Below are positions 17,127 through 26,406 of a DNA stretch of 64,000 nt, piece by piece. A model generated the notes under the pieces. That model did not search any database. It was not told the DNA's origin and saw nothing but the letters and a program-made list of their open reading frames with translations. Both the position numbers and the translations under genes were made by a program. Source of the stretch: an uncultured bacterium (GTDB taxonomy: Bacteria; Cyanobacteriota; Vampirovibrionia; Gastranaerophilales; Gastranaerophilaceae); contig CASERN010000011.1 of assembly GCA_949290355.1 (NCBI GenBank), positions 795,865-859,864 of the forward strand. Direction: 5' to 3'. Positions within the stretch are counted from its first letter, which is position 1, and the number at the start of each line of letters is the position of its first letter.

Positions 17127-17155
17127 TTGACAAGAAAATATTATCGTTGTTTAAT
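17127..17155 (+). promoter_or_regulatory. Sigma70-type promoter of rpsL-rpsG
   Basis: TTGACA (17127-17132) and TTTAAT (17150-17155) with a 17-bp spacer, about 90 bp before rpsL. The leader contains the small hairpin CGAAATTTTCG. Confidence 0.7.
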
Positions 17156-17244
17156 AAAGATACACGCTTAGCCGAAATTTTCGTGCTGGATTTGACGGTT
17201 AAGACAAAAGTGTAGTTAACAAAGACAGCAAAAGGAGAAATTAA

Positions 17245-17631
17245 ATGCCTACAATTAACCAGCTTGTACGTTCTGAACGTAAAAAGCTAAAAGACAAAAC
17301 AAAATCTCCTGCTTTGATGGATTGTCCTCAAAGACGTGGAGTATGCACAAGGGTATACACTACTACCCCTAAAAAACCTAACTCAGCTTTAAGAAAAGTT
17401 GCAAGGGTTAGATTAACTAACGGATTTGAAGTTACTTCATATATCCCAGGTATTGGACACAACCTACAAGAACACAGTGTTGTTCTAATCAGAGGTGGAA
17501 GGGTTAAAGATCTTCCTGGTGTAAGATATCACATCGTTAGAGGTACCCTAGATACTGCAGGTGTTGCTAACAGAGCACAAAGCAGATCTAAATATGGTGC
17601 TAAGAAAAATGCTAAAGGAGGTAAGAAATAA
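17245..17631 (+). CDS. rpsL: 30S ribosomal protein S12
   Basis: 128 residues, typical length. [19 protein letters not shown] (Lys43 and Lys44) and [14 protein letters not shown] are intact. The lysine at the usual streptomycin-resistance site is wild type, so the protein predicts no ribosomal streptomycin resistance. AAAGGAG precedes the ATG. Its stop overlaps the rpsG start by one base. Confidence 0.98.
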   Translation: MPTINQLVRSERKKLKDKTKSPALMDCPQRRGVCTRVYTTTPKKPNSALRKVARVRLTNGFEVTSYIPGIGHNLQEHSVVLIRGGRVKDLPGVRYHIVRGTLDTAGVANRAQSRSKYGAKKNAKGGKK

Positions 17632-18101
17632 TGTCTAGACGTTCTAAACCAGCTAAAAGAGTACCTTTAGCAGATCCAGTATATAATAGCGTTGATATTT
17701 CTAAATTTATTAACCGTATTATGAGACGTGGTAAAAAATCACTAGCTGAAAAAATCTTTTATGCAACATTGTTGAAAATTGAAGAAAGAACTGGTGAAAA
17801 ACCACTTGAAATCTTCCAAAAAGCAATGACAAACGCAACTCCGCTTTTAGAAGTAAAAGCTAGACGTATTGGTGGTTCAACTTACCAAGTACCTATCGAA
17901 GTAAAAGCTGACAGAGGTTTTGCTCTTGCTTCTTCTTGGTTAATTGAAGCTGCTAAAAAACGTGGTGGAAAATCATTTATTGACAAATTAACAAATGAAT
18001 TGATTGACGCTTCTAACGGTTCTGGTGCAGCTTGCAAGAAACGTGAAGATACTCACAAAATGGCTGAAGCTAACAAAGCTTTTGCTCATTATAGATACTA
18101 A
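17631..18101 (+). CDS. rpsG: 30S ribosomal protein S7
   Basis: 156 residues, full length, starting [10 protein letters not shown] and ending KMAEANKAFAHYRY, both standard for S7. The 16S-binding ARRIGGSTYQVPIEV is present. Coupled to rpsL by TAATG overlap. fusA and tuf do not follow; a terminator does. Confidence 0.98.
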   Translation: MSRRSKPAKRVPLADPVYNSVDISKFINRIMRRGKKSLAEKIFYATLLKIEERTGEKPLEIFQKAMTNATPLLEVKARRIGGSTYQVPIEVKADRGFALASSWLIEAAKKRGGKSFIDKLTNELIDASNGSGAACKKREDTHKMAEANKAFAHYRY

Positions 18102-18120
18102 TTTATTAATAAAAGTAAAA

Positions 18121-18149
18121 AAAGGAGAAGTTAAAATAACTTCTCCTTT
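18121..18149 (+). terminator. Terminator after rpsG (also serves the convergent gene)
   Basis: AAAGGAGAAGTT (18121-18132) pairs with 18138-18149, followed by T residues. A-tract and T-tract flanks make it usable in both directions; the convergent Hcp-like gene stops at 18153. Confidence 0.9.
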
Positions 18150-18152
18150 TTT

Positions 18153-19739
18153 TTATAAATTATTCAACATTTTAAGATCATCTTTTGGTGAACTTATTTC
18201 AAAAATCCCATATAACTTTGTAAATGTTTTTAAAACTGACGGGTTAATTACTAAAGGTGGGCAATCAGATAAAAATATTTTTTTTGCACCTAAATTTTTC
18301 AAATGTATAATGATTGGCAAAGAATTTATATCACATTGAGTTAAGTAAAATACGAGTTTTTCAGAGTTTAGGGGTACTTTTTCTGCAAAAAGTTTTATTA
18401 CATTTAATAATAGAGAATAATCATTCCCTATATTAATGCTAAATACATTATCCAAATCAGGGTCTTCTGAAAAAGTTATTGCGAAATAATTTGCAGGGAA
18501 GAATTTAAAAAATGAATTATAATAATCTTTTTGCTTCATGGAAAAATTTGAAAAACCAAAAATGAAAATTTTATCATAATTTGAATTTACAATTTCATTA
18601 AATTTTTCTTTTAATATATCAGCATTATACCCAACTTTTTGTTCTTTTCTTATTTGTCCTTTAGCAAAGCCTTTAGCCTGCATTGCGGAGTCAATAACAG
18701 GCTTGAAATTATTATTTGATATTTTTGCTACTCCTTGAGCAGAAACTTCATCAGTTGTAAATAAACGGCCTCTATACAAATATTCAATATTTTGAGTTTC
18801 ATTTTTTGTCAAAAGCACAGCTCCAGGAAAAGTTGCGAAGTCTAAAATTGTACTGTAAGTCCCTGTACCATACTGACCTTTTAAATTTTTAAAATTTTTA
18901 AAATGAGAAAAAGCATGAGCAGAAAGCAAATTACCATTTGTATATACATCAATATCATATGGTTCTACATCCTTTAAAAGAGCATCTAAATCCGTAAAAT
19001 TTGACCCTGAGACAAGAATTGCTTTATTTGGACTCGTTGAGAAAGAAACACTATTTTTCTCCACCGGACCATATAAGTTTATTTGTATTTCACTTATTTT
19101 ATTTAAAATATTTATATTTGCCTCCGCAAGAGAGCCTATATTATTTTTTAAAATTTCAATAGACAATCTATCTGAATTAAAAACATTTAATGCAAGAAAT
19201 ACTTTTTCTGATTCCTCAGGCAAAAGAAAATTATAATCATAAAGTCTTGCAAAATTTGAACATACACTTTTTATCAAAGATATTAAAATTTCAGCTAAAT
19301 ATTTTTCATTTTTCTTATATGTTCTATATTTTGCAGAAAATTCTTTATTACCTTTTTTTAAAATTGCAGAAAGGCTTGTCTTTGGAGAAATTTTTATAAT
19401 ATTTTTTAAATTTATACAGTTGATATGATTTGTTTTACAAAAATCTTCATATAATTTCTTTAACTTTATTAAATTACTATATTCTTTTGAAAAAGAATTA
19501 AGTACCTGAGATTCAGAAAAATCTTTAGCAGCATCAATTGATGCAATTTCCAAGATTATATCTTTTTCAATTGACTCAAAAGTCATATCATAAGACTTTA
19601 ATTTTAAAATATAATAGGCAGTCTGTTTTAAAATAGTAAACATTATTTCTTGCATAGAAGAAATATTAGGAGCAACAGAACAAGCTCCTTTGGAAACACA
19701 ATCATTATACTCAAAATTTAAAGATGAATTATAAAACAT
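18153..19739 (-). CDS. Hybrid-cluster-protein (Hcp/prismane) homologue lacking all hybrid-cluster ligands
   Basis: 528 residues, near the usual Hcp length. The segment around 240-330 aligns with Hcp from memory (KAILVSGSNFTDLDALL, DVYTNGNLLSAHAF, KGQYGTGTYS, FPGAVLLTKNETQ). Real Hcp uses His, Glu and Cys here (SGHD, THGEM, TTNC); this protein has Ser246, Asn270 and Glu314. The later cysteines are also gone: Phe396 and Ser424 replace two, a gap removes the third, and the final Glu region reads YLTQCDINSL. Of the four N-terminal cluster cysteines only Cys14 and Cys20 remain. It is probably not a hydroxylamine or NO reductase. It follows a glutaredoxin gene by 5 bp. Confidence 0.8.
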   Translation of the reverse strand: MFYNSSLNFEYNDCVSKGACSVAPNISSMQEIMFTILKQTAYYILKLKSYDMTFESIEKDIILEIASIDAAKDFSESQVLNSFSKEYSNLIKLKKLYEDFCKTNHINCINLKNIIKISPKTSLSAILKKGNKEFSAKYRTYKKNEKYLAEILISLIKSVCSNFARLYDYNFLLPEESEKVFLALNVFNSDRLSIEILKNNIGSLAEANINILNKISEIQINLYGPVEKNSVSFSTSPNKAILVSGSNFTDLDALLKDVEPYDIDVYTNGNLLSAHAFSHFKNFKNLKGQYGTGTYSTILDFATFPGAVLLTKNETQNIEYLYRGRLFTTDEVSAQGVAKISNNNFKPVIDSAMQAKGFAKGQIRKEQKVGYNADILKEKFNEIVNSNYDKIFIFGFSNFSMKQKDYYNSFFKFFPANYFAITFSEDPDLDNVFSINIGNDYSLLLNVIKLFAEKVPLNSEKLVFYLTQCDINSLPIIIHLKNLGAKKIFLSDCPPLVINPSVLKTFTKLYGIFEISSPKDDLKMLNNL

Positions 19740-19744
19740 ATTTT

Positions 19745-19975
19745 TTAAACCTTACTTTGCAAATAATTAATTATATCTTCAGACTCATACATACAAATAT
19801 TATTTTTTGTATCGTTAAGAAAAGGAACCTGAAACTTTCCACCCAATTCAAGCAATTTTTCCTTATTTTTTTCATCAGAAATATCTTTTTTATTATATGA
19901 AATACCTGATTCCGCTAAAAAATCCATAACTTTTCTACAATACGGGCATGTTTCTGAAATATATATATCTAACAT
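19745..19975 (-). CDS. Glutaredoxin-like protein
   Basis: 76 residues with the CPYC active site (Cys10 and Cys13), a VPFLND cis-proline loop and a C-terminal YESEDIINYL, all as in small glutaredoxins. These reduce disulfides or glutathione mixed disulfides, or bind Fe-S clusters. ATG 19975 is chosen over 19996 because AAGGAGA lies just upstream. It is the first gene of a two-gene unit with the ligand-less Hcp homologue. Confidence 0.88.
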   Translation of the reverse strand: MLDIYISETCPYCRKVMDFLAESGISYNKKDISDEKNKEKLLELGGKFQVPFLNDTKNNICMYESEDIINYLQSKV

Positions 19976-20089
19976 ATTCTCTCCTTTTAAAATCATTATA
20001 AAGCTTCATTGTAAATATAAATCACCTTGATATACAATAAATAAATTATCCAATTGCATAAGAAAAATTTTTATAATAAACTAATATGT

Positions 20090-21199
20090 ATGAAAAATAT
20101 ATTATTTGTATTCGGGACAAGACCAGAGGTAATAAAGTTAGCTCCAGTAATAATAGAGTTAAAAAAATACCCAGAATTATATAATGTAATAGTTTGTAAC
20201 ACTGAACAACAAAAAGAACTCTCAAATCAAACTTTAACATATTTTGGACTTAAAGCAGATATTAATCTTGATTGCATGAAACCAAATCAAACATTAATTG
20301 AAGTACAGACAAGGATTCTTAACGCTCTTGATAAAGTGTATGAAAATAATTCTATAGATGCGACAATCGTACAAGGTGATACAATGACCGTCTTATGCGG
20401 AGCTTTGGCAAGTTTTTATAGAAAGATTCCTGTATATCATGTAGAGGCAGGACTTAGATCTTATGATATTTACGAACCTTTTCCCGAAGAGGTTATGCGT
20501 CAAATGACTTCAAGAGTTGCTGAGATAAATTTTGCACCTACAGAAAAGAACAAAAAAGCTCTTTTAAAGGAGAATATTTCCGAGGACAAAATATATGTTG
20601 TCGGTAATACTGTAATAGATGCATTATTTTGTTTATCTGAAGAGACAATGCAAAAAGCTGGACTATATTTTGAAGACAAAAAAATTAAAGTTAATGACAA
20701 GCTTGTATTAATTACTGCCCATCGCAGAGAAAATCACGGGGAAAGAATTGACAAAATTATTGATGCAATAGAATATTTGGTACAAAAATATTCTGATCAT
20801 ACTTTTGTAATACCTGTTCATCCAAACCCTAATGTAAAAAATAAAATATATAGAAGATTAGAAAATTATTGTAATGTAAAATTGCTTGCACCATTAGATT
20901 ATCCTTATCTTGTTTATTTAATGAAAAATGCGAAGCTAATATTGACTGACTCTGGAGGAATTCAAGAAGAGGCTCCATCTTTCGGCTGTCCAACACTTGT
21001 GATGAGATATGAGACAGAAAGACAAGAAGGTGTTGATGCCGGCGTTTCTGTTTTAGTCGGTGCAGATTATAACAAAATTATTTCTTATAGCGAAAATATT
21101 TTATCTAAATCTAGATCAGAAACCAGATTAAAAGCTCAAAATCCTTATGGCAATGGAACTTCTGCCAAACAAATTGAAGCTATAATTCGAAATGCATAA
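20090..21199 (+). CDS. wecB: UDP-N-acetylglucosamine 2-epimerase (non-hydrolysing)
   Basis: 369 residues. FGTRPEVIKLAPVI at the N-terminus, VQGDTMTVLCGAL, YHVEAGLRS and TDSGGIQEEAPSFGCP are family hallmarks. It interconverts UDP-GlcNAc and UDP-ManNAc for surface polysaccharides. The ATG at 20090 is chosen because the family starts directly before FGTRPE; TATAAT at 20072-20077 would leave only about 6 nt of leader and no Shine-Dalgarno sequence is visible. Divergent from the glutaredoxin gene. Confidence 0.94.
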   Translation: MKNILFVFGTRPEVIKLAPVIIELKKYPELYNVIVCNTEQQKELSNQTLTYFGLKADINLDCMKPNQTLIEVQTRILNALDKVYENNSIDATIVQGDTMTVLCGALASFYRKIPVYHVEAGLRSYDIYEPFPEEVMRQMTSRVAEINFAPTEKNKKALLKENISEDKIYVVGNTVIDALFCLSEETMQKAGLYFEDKKIKVNDKLVLITAHRRENHGERIDKIIDAIEYLVQKYSDHTFVIPVHPNPNVKNKIYRRLENYCNVKLLAPLDYPYLVYLMKNAKLILTDSGGIQEEAPSFGCPTLVMRYETERQEGVDAGVSVLVGADYNKIISYSENILSKSRSETRLKAQNPYGNGTSAKQIEAIIRNA

Positions 21200-21211
21200 A
21201 AAGAGAAATAA

Positions 21212-21240
21212 AAAAAAGCGGTTTTTAAAACCGCTTTTTT
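21212..21240 (+). terminator. Bidirectional terminator after wecB
   Basis: 21212-21225 pairs with 21227-21240 (GCGG/CCGC core, A-tract and T-tract flanks). It reaches the stop codon of the convergent gene at 21240. Confidence 0.85.
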
Positions 21241-21875
21241 TATATTTTTGTAGCCATTCTACTCTCATAACTTCTTATTGTTTCTCCTTTAAGTACATGT
21301 TTTGAGTAACTTTTTAATCTGTAATTCATTGTAGGAATAGAAGAAACTTCTTTCTGGAAATTACGATATAATTCTTTCTCTCGTTCTTTCAAAATCTCAT
21401 TAATATCCTTTTTATTATTTTCTGGAGAAGCATTCTTAGATGAACGCATAACTAATAATAAAATAGCAACTGATATCAAACTCCAGATTAACTTTTCTTT
21501 TTTCACTCCATAATTCATAATAATAGGGGATGAATTCGGAGTATCAAAAATCACATTAGCTTTAGCAATATTAGGGGCACTAATATATATTTTAAGTCCA
21601 TTATTTCCATCATTCTGAATTGTTAAAGCATCAACTTTTGCAGAATTTTTATATAAGGTGCTAATATTCGGAGATTGAGAAATTCCTTTAAGTGATAAAA
21701 CCATTTTATCAGAAGAATCTGCAGATTTTTTTATTTTTGCAACACTATCTGAACGTAAAACAATTGAAGTATTTCCATCAGCATTATCTATAACAACCGA
21801 GTTCAAATAATTATCATTTGCAAATGCCGGTATACCAATTAAAACTATTAATATAAGTATAAATTTTTTCAACAT
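21240..21875 (-). CDS. Exported hypothetical protein with AMIN-like domain and one membrane segment
   Basis: 211 residues. A signal peptide (residues 1-19, cut near AFA) is followed by a beta-rich domain of about 85 residues (NSVVIDNADGNTSIVLRSD, later NNGLKIYISAPNIAK) resembling AMIN domains of cell-wall amidases and secretins. Then come a membrane helix near 128-143 and a basic cytoplasmic-looking tail. The family is unproven; AMIN is suggested by strand pattern only. AGGAT precedes the ATG. Confidence 0.6.
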   Translation of the reverse strand: MLKKFILILIVLIGIPAFANDNYLNSVVIDNADGNTSIVLRSDSVAKIKKSADSSDKMVLSLKGISQSPNISTLYKNSAKVDALTIQNDGNNGLKIYISAPNIAKANVIFDTPNSSPIIMNYGVKKEKLIWSLISVAILLLVMRSSKNASPENNKKDINEILKEREKELYRNFQKEVSSIPTMNYRLKSYSKHVLKGETIRSYESRMATKI

Positions 21876-22062
21876 ATCCTAAATCCTCTACACATATAAC
21901 ATACTTGATTTTTAGTCTACATACATCAATCCCGAGGTCTAATCATGTAAATCATATGATTGATATATTTATTAACAAATGTAACAAAAGAAAAACATGC
22001 TGAAATATTGAATTTTCATTTTTGTTTATATAAATGTAAGACACGAATACAGGAGTTAGAGA

Positions 22063-22440
22063 ATGAACGGGATATTAACAAATTCTTCAGAAGCCAGAGC
22101 AAATAATATTAATAACACTAAACAAACAGAATCAGTAGAAACAGCAGGTTCTCTTGCAATGAATCAATTTCATAGTTTGTTTGAAACGAAAGTATATGAC
22201 ATGTTTACATCAAGCAATCCATTTGCTGTAGACTATTCTCAATATTCAGAATCAGGAAATACTGTAGCATATACTGGAGGTTTTTTAAGCAGCTTTTCTA
22301 ATGCTGTATCTACATTATCATCAGGCAGCATAAGTTCAACAAGTGCTTCTTCAGGCTCTTTTGCATCAGCTTCTTGCGGAGGTTTTTCAGGGGCATCATG
22401 TTCAAGCTCTGGCGGTGGAGGATTTTCATCAGTTTGTTAA
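22063..22440 (+). CDS. Hypothetical protein with Ser/Gly/Cys-rich tail
   Basis: 125 residues. The N-terminal half is polar, while from about residue 75 the protein is Ser/Gly/Ala low complexity with three late cysteines and ends FSSVC. No signal peptide is visible. AGGAG lies upstream of the ATG. It may be a small structural or surface protein; no function is recognised. It is followed by a good terminator, so it is monocistronic. Confidence 0.65.
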   Translation: MNGILTNSSEARANNINNTKQTESVETAGSLAMNQFHSLFETKVYDMFTSSNPFAVDYSQYSESGNTVAYTGGFLSSFSNAVSTLSSGSISSTSASSGSFASASCGGFSGASCSSSGGGGFSSVC

Positions 22441-22477
22441 TATAAAATATATAATAAAGAAAAAGAAATACATTAGT

Positions 22478-22505
22478 TGACGGTTAAAATAACCGTCATT
22501 TTTAT
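22478..22505 (+). terminator. Terminator after the Ser/Gly-rich protein gene
   Basis: TGACGGTT (22478-22485) pairs with AACCGTCA (22491-22498), then a T-rich run. Confidence 0.85.
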
Positions 22506-22519
22506 TTATATATATAGGC

Positions 22520-22777
22520 ATGGATAAAAAATATTTTGTTTATATTCTTTTAACAGAAAAAAATACATTATACTGCGGATATACAGACAATGTTGAAAAG
22601 CGTTTCAAACAGCATTTAGAAGGTAAAGGGGCAAAATACACAAGAGCTAATCGTCCTATTAAAATTTTGTATACTAAAGAATTCATTTCAAAGTCAGAAG
22701 CAATGAAAGAAGAAAATAGAATTAAAAAATTAAGTCATAATCAAAAACTTGCATTATGCAGCCAAACAAATTATTAA
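22520..22777 (+). CDS. GIY-YIG nuclease superfamily protein (UPF0213/YhbQ type)
   Basis: 85 residues. The VYILLTEKNTLYCGYTDNVEKRFKQH block is the GIY-YIG core with the catalytic Arg and a later KEFISKSEAMKEENRIKKL carrying the Glu. Stand-alone members of this size are proposed DNA-repair nucleases. The start has only an AT-rich -10-like box (TATATA) about 5 nt upstream. It overlaps the convergent gene by 4 bp. Confidence 0.88.
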   Translation: MDKKYFVYILLTEKNTLYCGYTDNVEKRFKQHLEGKGAKYTRANRPIKILYTKEFISKSEAMKEENRIKKLSHNQKLALCSQTNY

Positions 22778-24129
22778 TTACTATTTTTTAATTTTTCCTT
22801 TTCAACTCTTTCCAATTCTTTTTGACGCTGTTTTTCAATTTTTTCTTGCTCTTTTTGTTCTTGTTGTAATTTTAATTCTTCGTATTTTATCAAAATATCA
22901 TTTTCTGAAGTTGAGCCTTGAATCTTATTTTTAAGAGAATAATCTTTTTGAGTATCTCTTAATTCTTCATTAATCTGTTTAATTCTAGCTTTATATGACT
23001 TTTCAAGTTCTTTAATTTCATTTTTCTGTTGTTGTTTTTTTATTTTTTTATTTTCTTTATCAATCCTTTTAAGCTGTTTTTCTTCTTGTTCAGAAATAGT
23101 TGGAGGGATCACCCCATCTTTTACAAGCTTGAAACCATTAATACTTATTTGAATATTTGAATTTTTTAAAGTTATTAATCTTGATTGTTCTCCCTTAGAA
23201 TTAACAGCCCAAGTACCCAGATTTACCGGAGCACTACCAGTATATGCAACAGCTTTTACAATAACCCAATCAGGATAATCTTGAGAAAAGCCCAAAGGAT
23301 ATATATCCCATCGTTTATCATCTAAATTTATATTTTCGTTTTCTTGCCAATAGTATACAATAGCATCTCTTACCTCTTGCAAGCTATATGAAACAGCATT
23401 GTTAAAATCATAAACTATTGGTGTCGTTTTCCAAATTCCGTCTTTTGAATTTCCTATTTTTTCTTTTACTAACAATTTTGTACCATCAGAAGAAAAATCA
23501 ATAGGAGTGAGCGTTCTAAAAGTATAATAATTATCAATTTTTTTATCAGTTGATAATATTGGTTCAGAAAGTCTATGAATAATATTTGCTGTCAAAATTT
23601 TATGCACATTTGACTTTGCATCCTCTAAATTAATTACAAATAAATCGCAAGCTGTAGATGCACTGTCAGGATAGTAATATATAGAAGGATAAACTAACTT
23701 TTTAAAATCAGGAGAAACAATACCTTGAGCATTCTGCTGCCTTCTTTCATAAAAAGTTTTATTCAAAGAAATTTCAGGACTTCCTGGCGGATTATTATAT
23801 TTAACAATTTTATATGAAGGTTGTGGTACGTAGGCCATATCAGCAGGAGTCGGAATTTTTGGAACTTCAATTTCAATAGACATTCTGTCTTTGGGAACAG
23901 AAAGCTGCTCATATTCTTCAACAGTCATAAAACCTGATGGATTGCTATTATCATGTTTAAGTTCAATCCTTTTTTGTATAAACTTAGTTTTTTCATCACG
24001 TTTTTGGACCTGACTTACATATTTTGCCTCTTTTACATTTATATCATTTTGAGTCGGCAAAGGTATTTCATCACCCCATTGAATAAAAGCACAAAAAGCA
24101 GCAATGACTCCAAGTACAGCATAAAGCAT
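22774..24129 (-). CDS. Membrane-anchored hypothetical protein with C-terminal coiled coil
   Basis: 451 residues: an N-terminal hydrophobic anchor (residues 1-17), a beta-rich central region with propeller-like fragments (SPDFKKLVYPSIYYYPDS, FSSDGTKLLVKEK), and a long charged coiled coil from about residue 345 to the end. The role is unknown. It begins 2 bp after the response regulator stop, so it is probably the output partner or third member of the two-component operon. Confidence 0.65.
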   Translation of the reverse strand: MLYAVLGVIAAFCAFIQWGDEIPLPTQNDINVKEAKYVSQVQKRDEKTKFIQKRIELKHDNSNPSGFMTVEEYEQLSVPKDRMSIEIEVPKIPTPADMAYVPQPSYKIVKYNNPPGSPEISLNKTFYERRQQNAQGIVSPDFKKLVYPSIYYYPDSASTACDLFVINLEDAKSNVHKILTANIIHRLSEPILSTDKKIDNYYTFRTLTPIDFSSDGTKLLVKEKIGNSKDGIWKTTPIVYDFNNAVSYSLQEVRDAIVYYWQENENINLDDKRWDIYPLGFSQDYPDWVIVKAVAYTGSAPVNLGTWAVNSKGEQSRLITLKNSNIQISINGFKLVKDGVIPPTISEQEEKQLKRIDKENKKIKKQQQKNEIKELEKSYKARIKQINEELRDTQKDYSLKNKIQGSTSENDILIKYEELKLQQEQKEQEKIEKQRQKELERVEKEKLKNSN

Positions 24130-24131
24130 AC

Positions 24132-24806
24132 TTACACTAATCCTTCTTTCATTGCCATAGAAATCGCTTTAGAACGAGTATTTACATACAATTTTTGCAA
24201 AATACTATGAACATGAGTTTTAGTAGTAGAAATTGTAATCACTAATTTTTCAGCAATTTGAGGATTAGTTAATCCATCTACAATTAGTGCAAGAACTTCC
24301 ATCTCTCTTTCAGTAAGACCATATAAATTTTTTCCAAGCTTATAATTTATTTCTCCACGCTTTTCAGAGATTTCACTTCCACGTCTTATATTTGTTAAAA
24401 CAACTTTAGCAATAGCAGGATCTAACCACCCTGCACCTTCTGAAACTGCAATTACTGCAGATACAGTTTGCTCAGAAGTAGCACCTTTAGTAATATATCC
24501 ATCAGCTCCAGCTTTAAAAGAATCAAATATATCATCTTCACTTTCACGAGAAGTATACATTAAAACTTTTATATCAGGATTTGCAGCCTTTATTCTTCTG
24601 GTAGCCTCAATACCATCAATAGTAGGAAGACCAATGTCCATAACAACTACATCAGGAACAATAGAAAGAGCTTTTTCAACACCTTCCTCCCCATCAGCAC
24701 ACATATCTGCAATTTCAATATTCGGGTTATTGCTTAAAATCACAGAAAGCCCCATACGAGCCATATCATGATCTTCTACAATTAAAACTCTAATATTCTT
24801 AGCCAT
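24132..24806 (-). CDS. NarL/FixJ-family response regulator
   Basis: 224 residues. A receiver domain has acidic Asp11, phospho-acceptor Asp57 (VVMDIG) and Lys in the YITKG loop. The C-terminal LuxR-type helix-turn-helix (LTEREMEVLALIVDGLTNPQIAEKL) starts near residue 165. It is a transcription regulator, presumably phosphorylated by the kinase whose gene overlaps it by 8 bp. Confidence 0.93.
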   Translation of the reverse strand: MAKNIRVLIVEDHDMARMGLSVILSNNPNIEIADMCADGEEGVEKALSIVPDVVVMDIGLPTIDGIEATRRIKAANPDIKVLMYTSRESEDDIFDSFKAGADGYITKGATSEQTVSAVIAVSEGAGWLDPAIAKVVLTNIRRGSEISEKRGEINYKLGKNLYGLTEREMEVLALIVDGLTNPQIAEKLVITISTTKTHVHSILQKLYVNTRSKAISMAMKEGLV

Positions 24807-26400
24807 TAGAAACCTGTCTTTCTTTAATTTTTCCGTCTGTTACAACATCTGTCAACAAAAAAGTAAATTCACTGCCTTTATCAATTTTACTATCAACCCA
24901 AATTTTACCATTATGAGCTTCTACAATTTGTCTTGAAAGATAAAGTCCAAGTCCAGTACCTGTTGATCTTTTTCTTGCAGTGCCTTGAGAAAATCTTTTA
25001 AACAGATTTGGAATATCTGCCTGAGGAATACCATTCCCGTTATCTGTTACAGAGAAAATAAAATCTCCGTTTTGTGCTTTTGCAAGTACCTTTATTTCTC
25101 CACCCTTATTAGTGTAGTTCAATGCATTACCGCAAAGATTCGTAATCACCCTCTTGATCTCTGCTCTATCTGCACAAATACATGTATCATCATCAAGTTC
25201 AAAGCTTACTTCAAATTTTAAATTTTTCTTTTTTGCTAAAGGCAGCAATTCTGAATAACATTGTTCCACAAGATCTTTTATAGGAAAAACTGTTTTACAC
25301 AAAGTTAATTTTCCGCTTTCAAAGCGATAAACCTCTAACAAAGCATTAACAAGACCTAATAAATCCTCATTACTTTGAAGCATAGTTGATAAAAGAACTT
25401 TTTGTTTTTCATCGAGTTCTCCAATTGCACCTTCAAGAAAGAATTTTAAAGTTTGAATAGCTGCCAACAATGGAGTCCTCATATCATGAGTCAAAGTAGC
25501 AATAAAATCATCACGCAAGCGTTCTGTCTCTTTTTGAATACTAACATCTCTTATCACGCCGACAAATTTATCAGATTTACAATTTTCAGCAGAAATTGTT
25601 GCAAAACTGATCTCTACTGGAATATGTTTTCCACTTAAAGAATTTACAATAAAATAATCCCTCAACAAAATCTCAGAATTATCTTCACCAAGTCCGAATA
25701 TTTCCCCTGACTTATTGTTTTTAGATGAATTTAATTCCTTCACATTTGAATATGCAATTTCTTGAAACTTCTTTTTACATAAAGCTGAAGCTGACAATCC
25801 TGTCAAATTTTCAGAAGCAGGATTTACCTGCTCAATTTTTCCATCACCATTAACGATGATTATTCCATCAGCACAATAATTTATAATTCCTGACAATTTC
25901 TTATTTGCTTCAGACAATTCTATAGTTCTTTCTTCTACTATTTTTTCTAAATTATTAGAATATTCTTGCAACTGCTTTTTAGCAATTTCAAGCTCTGAAA
26001 TCTTTTTACGAAGATTAGCTAGTAAATGACTTCTTTCAATACCATTTTTGATATTTACCATTAAATCATCATTATCCCAAGGTTTTTCAATATATTTATA
26101 CAGACCTATTTCATTAATTGCTTTGATTGCATTTTCTTTATCTGCATAACCTGTCAATAAAATCATACTTACTTCAGGATAGAGCTTTTTAACTTCGGTT
26201 AAGAACTGTAAGCCATTCATTTCAGGCATTATAAAATCAGAAATAATTAAATCCGGAGTATTATTTCTCAAATACTCTACAGCTTCCAAGGGGTTATTAA
26301 ATAAATGTATATCGGAATATCCCTCAACTTTAAATAAAGTCTTGAATGCTGAGGTAACCATTTTTTCATCATCTACAACTACAATTCTACTATTATTCAT
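24799..26400 (-). CDS. Receiver-PAS-histidine kinase
   Basis: 533 residues. An N-terminal receiver with Asp55 (LIISDF) is followed by a coiled-coil linker (about 120-170), a PAS domain (about 170-290), HisKA with His305 (TLTHDMRTP) and an HATPase domain with N, G1 and G2 boxes (NLCGNALNYT, DNGNGIP, GTGLGLYLS). No membrane segment is present, so it is a cytoplasmic sensor. A receiver at the front suggests it receives as well as sends phosphate. TATTAT lies exactly 6 nt before the ATG, with TTGTCT 17 bp further upstream. Confidence 0.92.
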   Translation of the reverse strand: MNNSRIVVVDDEKMVTSAFKTLFKVEGYSDIHLFNNPLEAVEYLRNNTPDLIISDFIMPEMNGLQFLTEVKKLYPEVSMILLTGYADKENAIKAINEIGLYKYIEKPWDNDDLMVNIKNGIERSHLLANLRKKISELEIAKKQLQEYSNNLEKIVEERTIELSEANKKLSGIINYCADGIIIVNGDGKIEQVNPASENLTGLSASALCKKKFQEIAYSNVKELNSSKNNKSGEIFGLGEDNSEILLRDYFIVNSLSGKHIPVEISFATISAENCKSDKFVGVIRDVSIQKETERLRDDFIATLTHDMRTPLLAAIQTLKFFLEGAIGELDEKQKVLLSTMLQSNEDLLGLVNALLEVYRFESGKLTLCKTVFPIKDLVEQCYSELLPLAKKKNLKFEVSFELDDDTCICADRAEIKRVITNLCGNALNYTNKGGEIKVLAKAQNGDFIFSVTDNGNGIPQADIPNLFKRFSQGTARKRSTGTGLGLYLSRQIVEAHNGKIWVDSKIDKGSEFTFLLTDVVTDGKIKERQVSNG

Positions 26401-26406
26401 ACTAAT

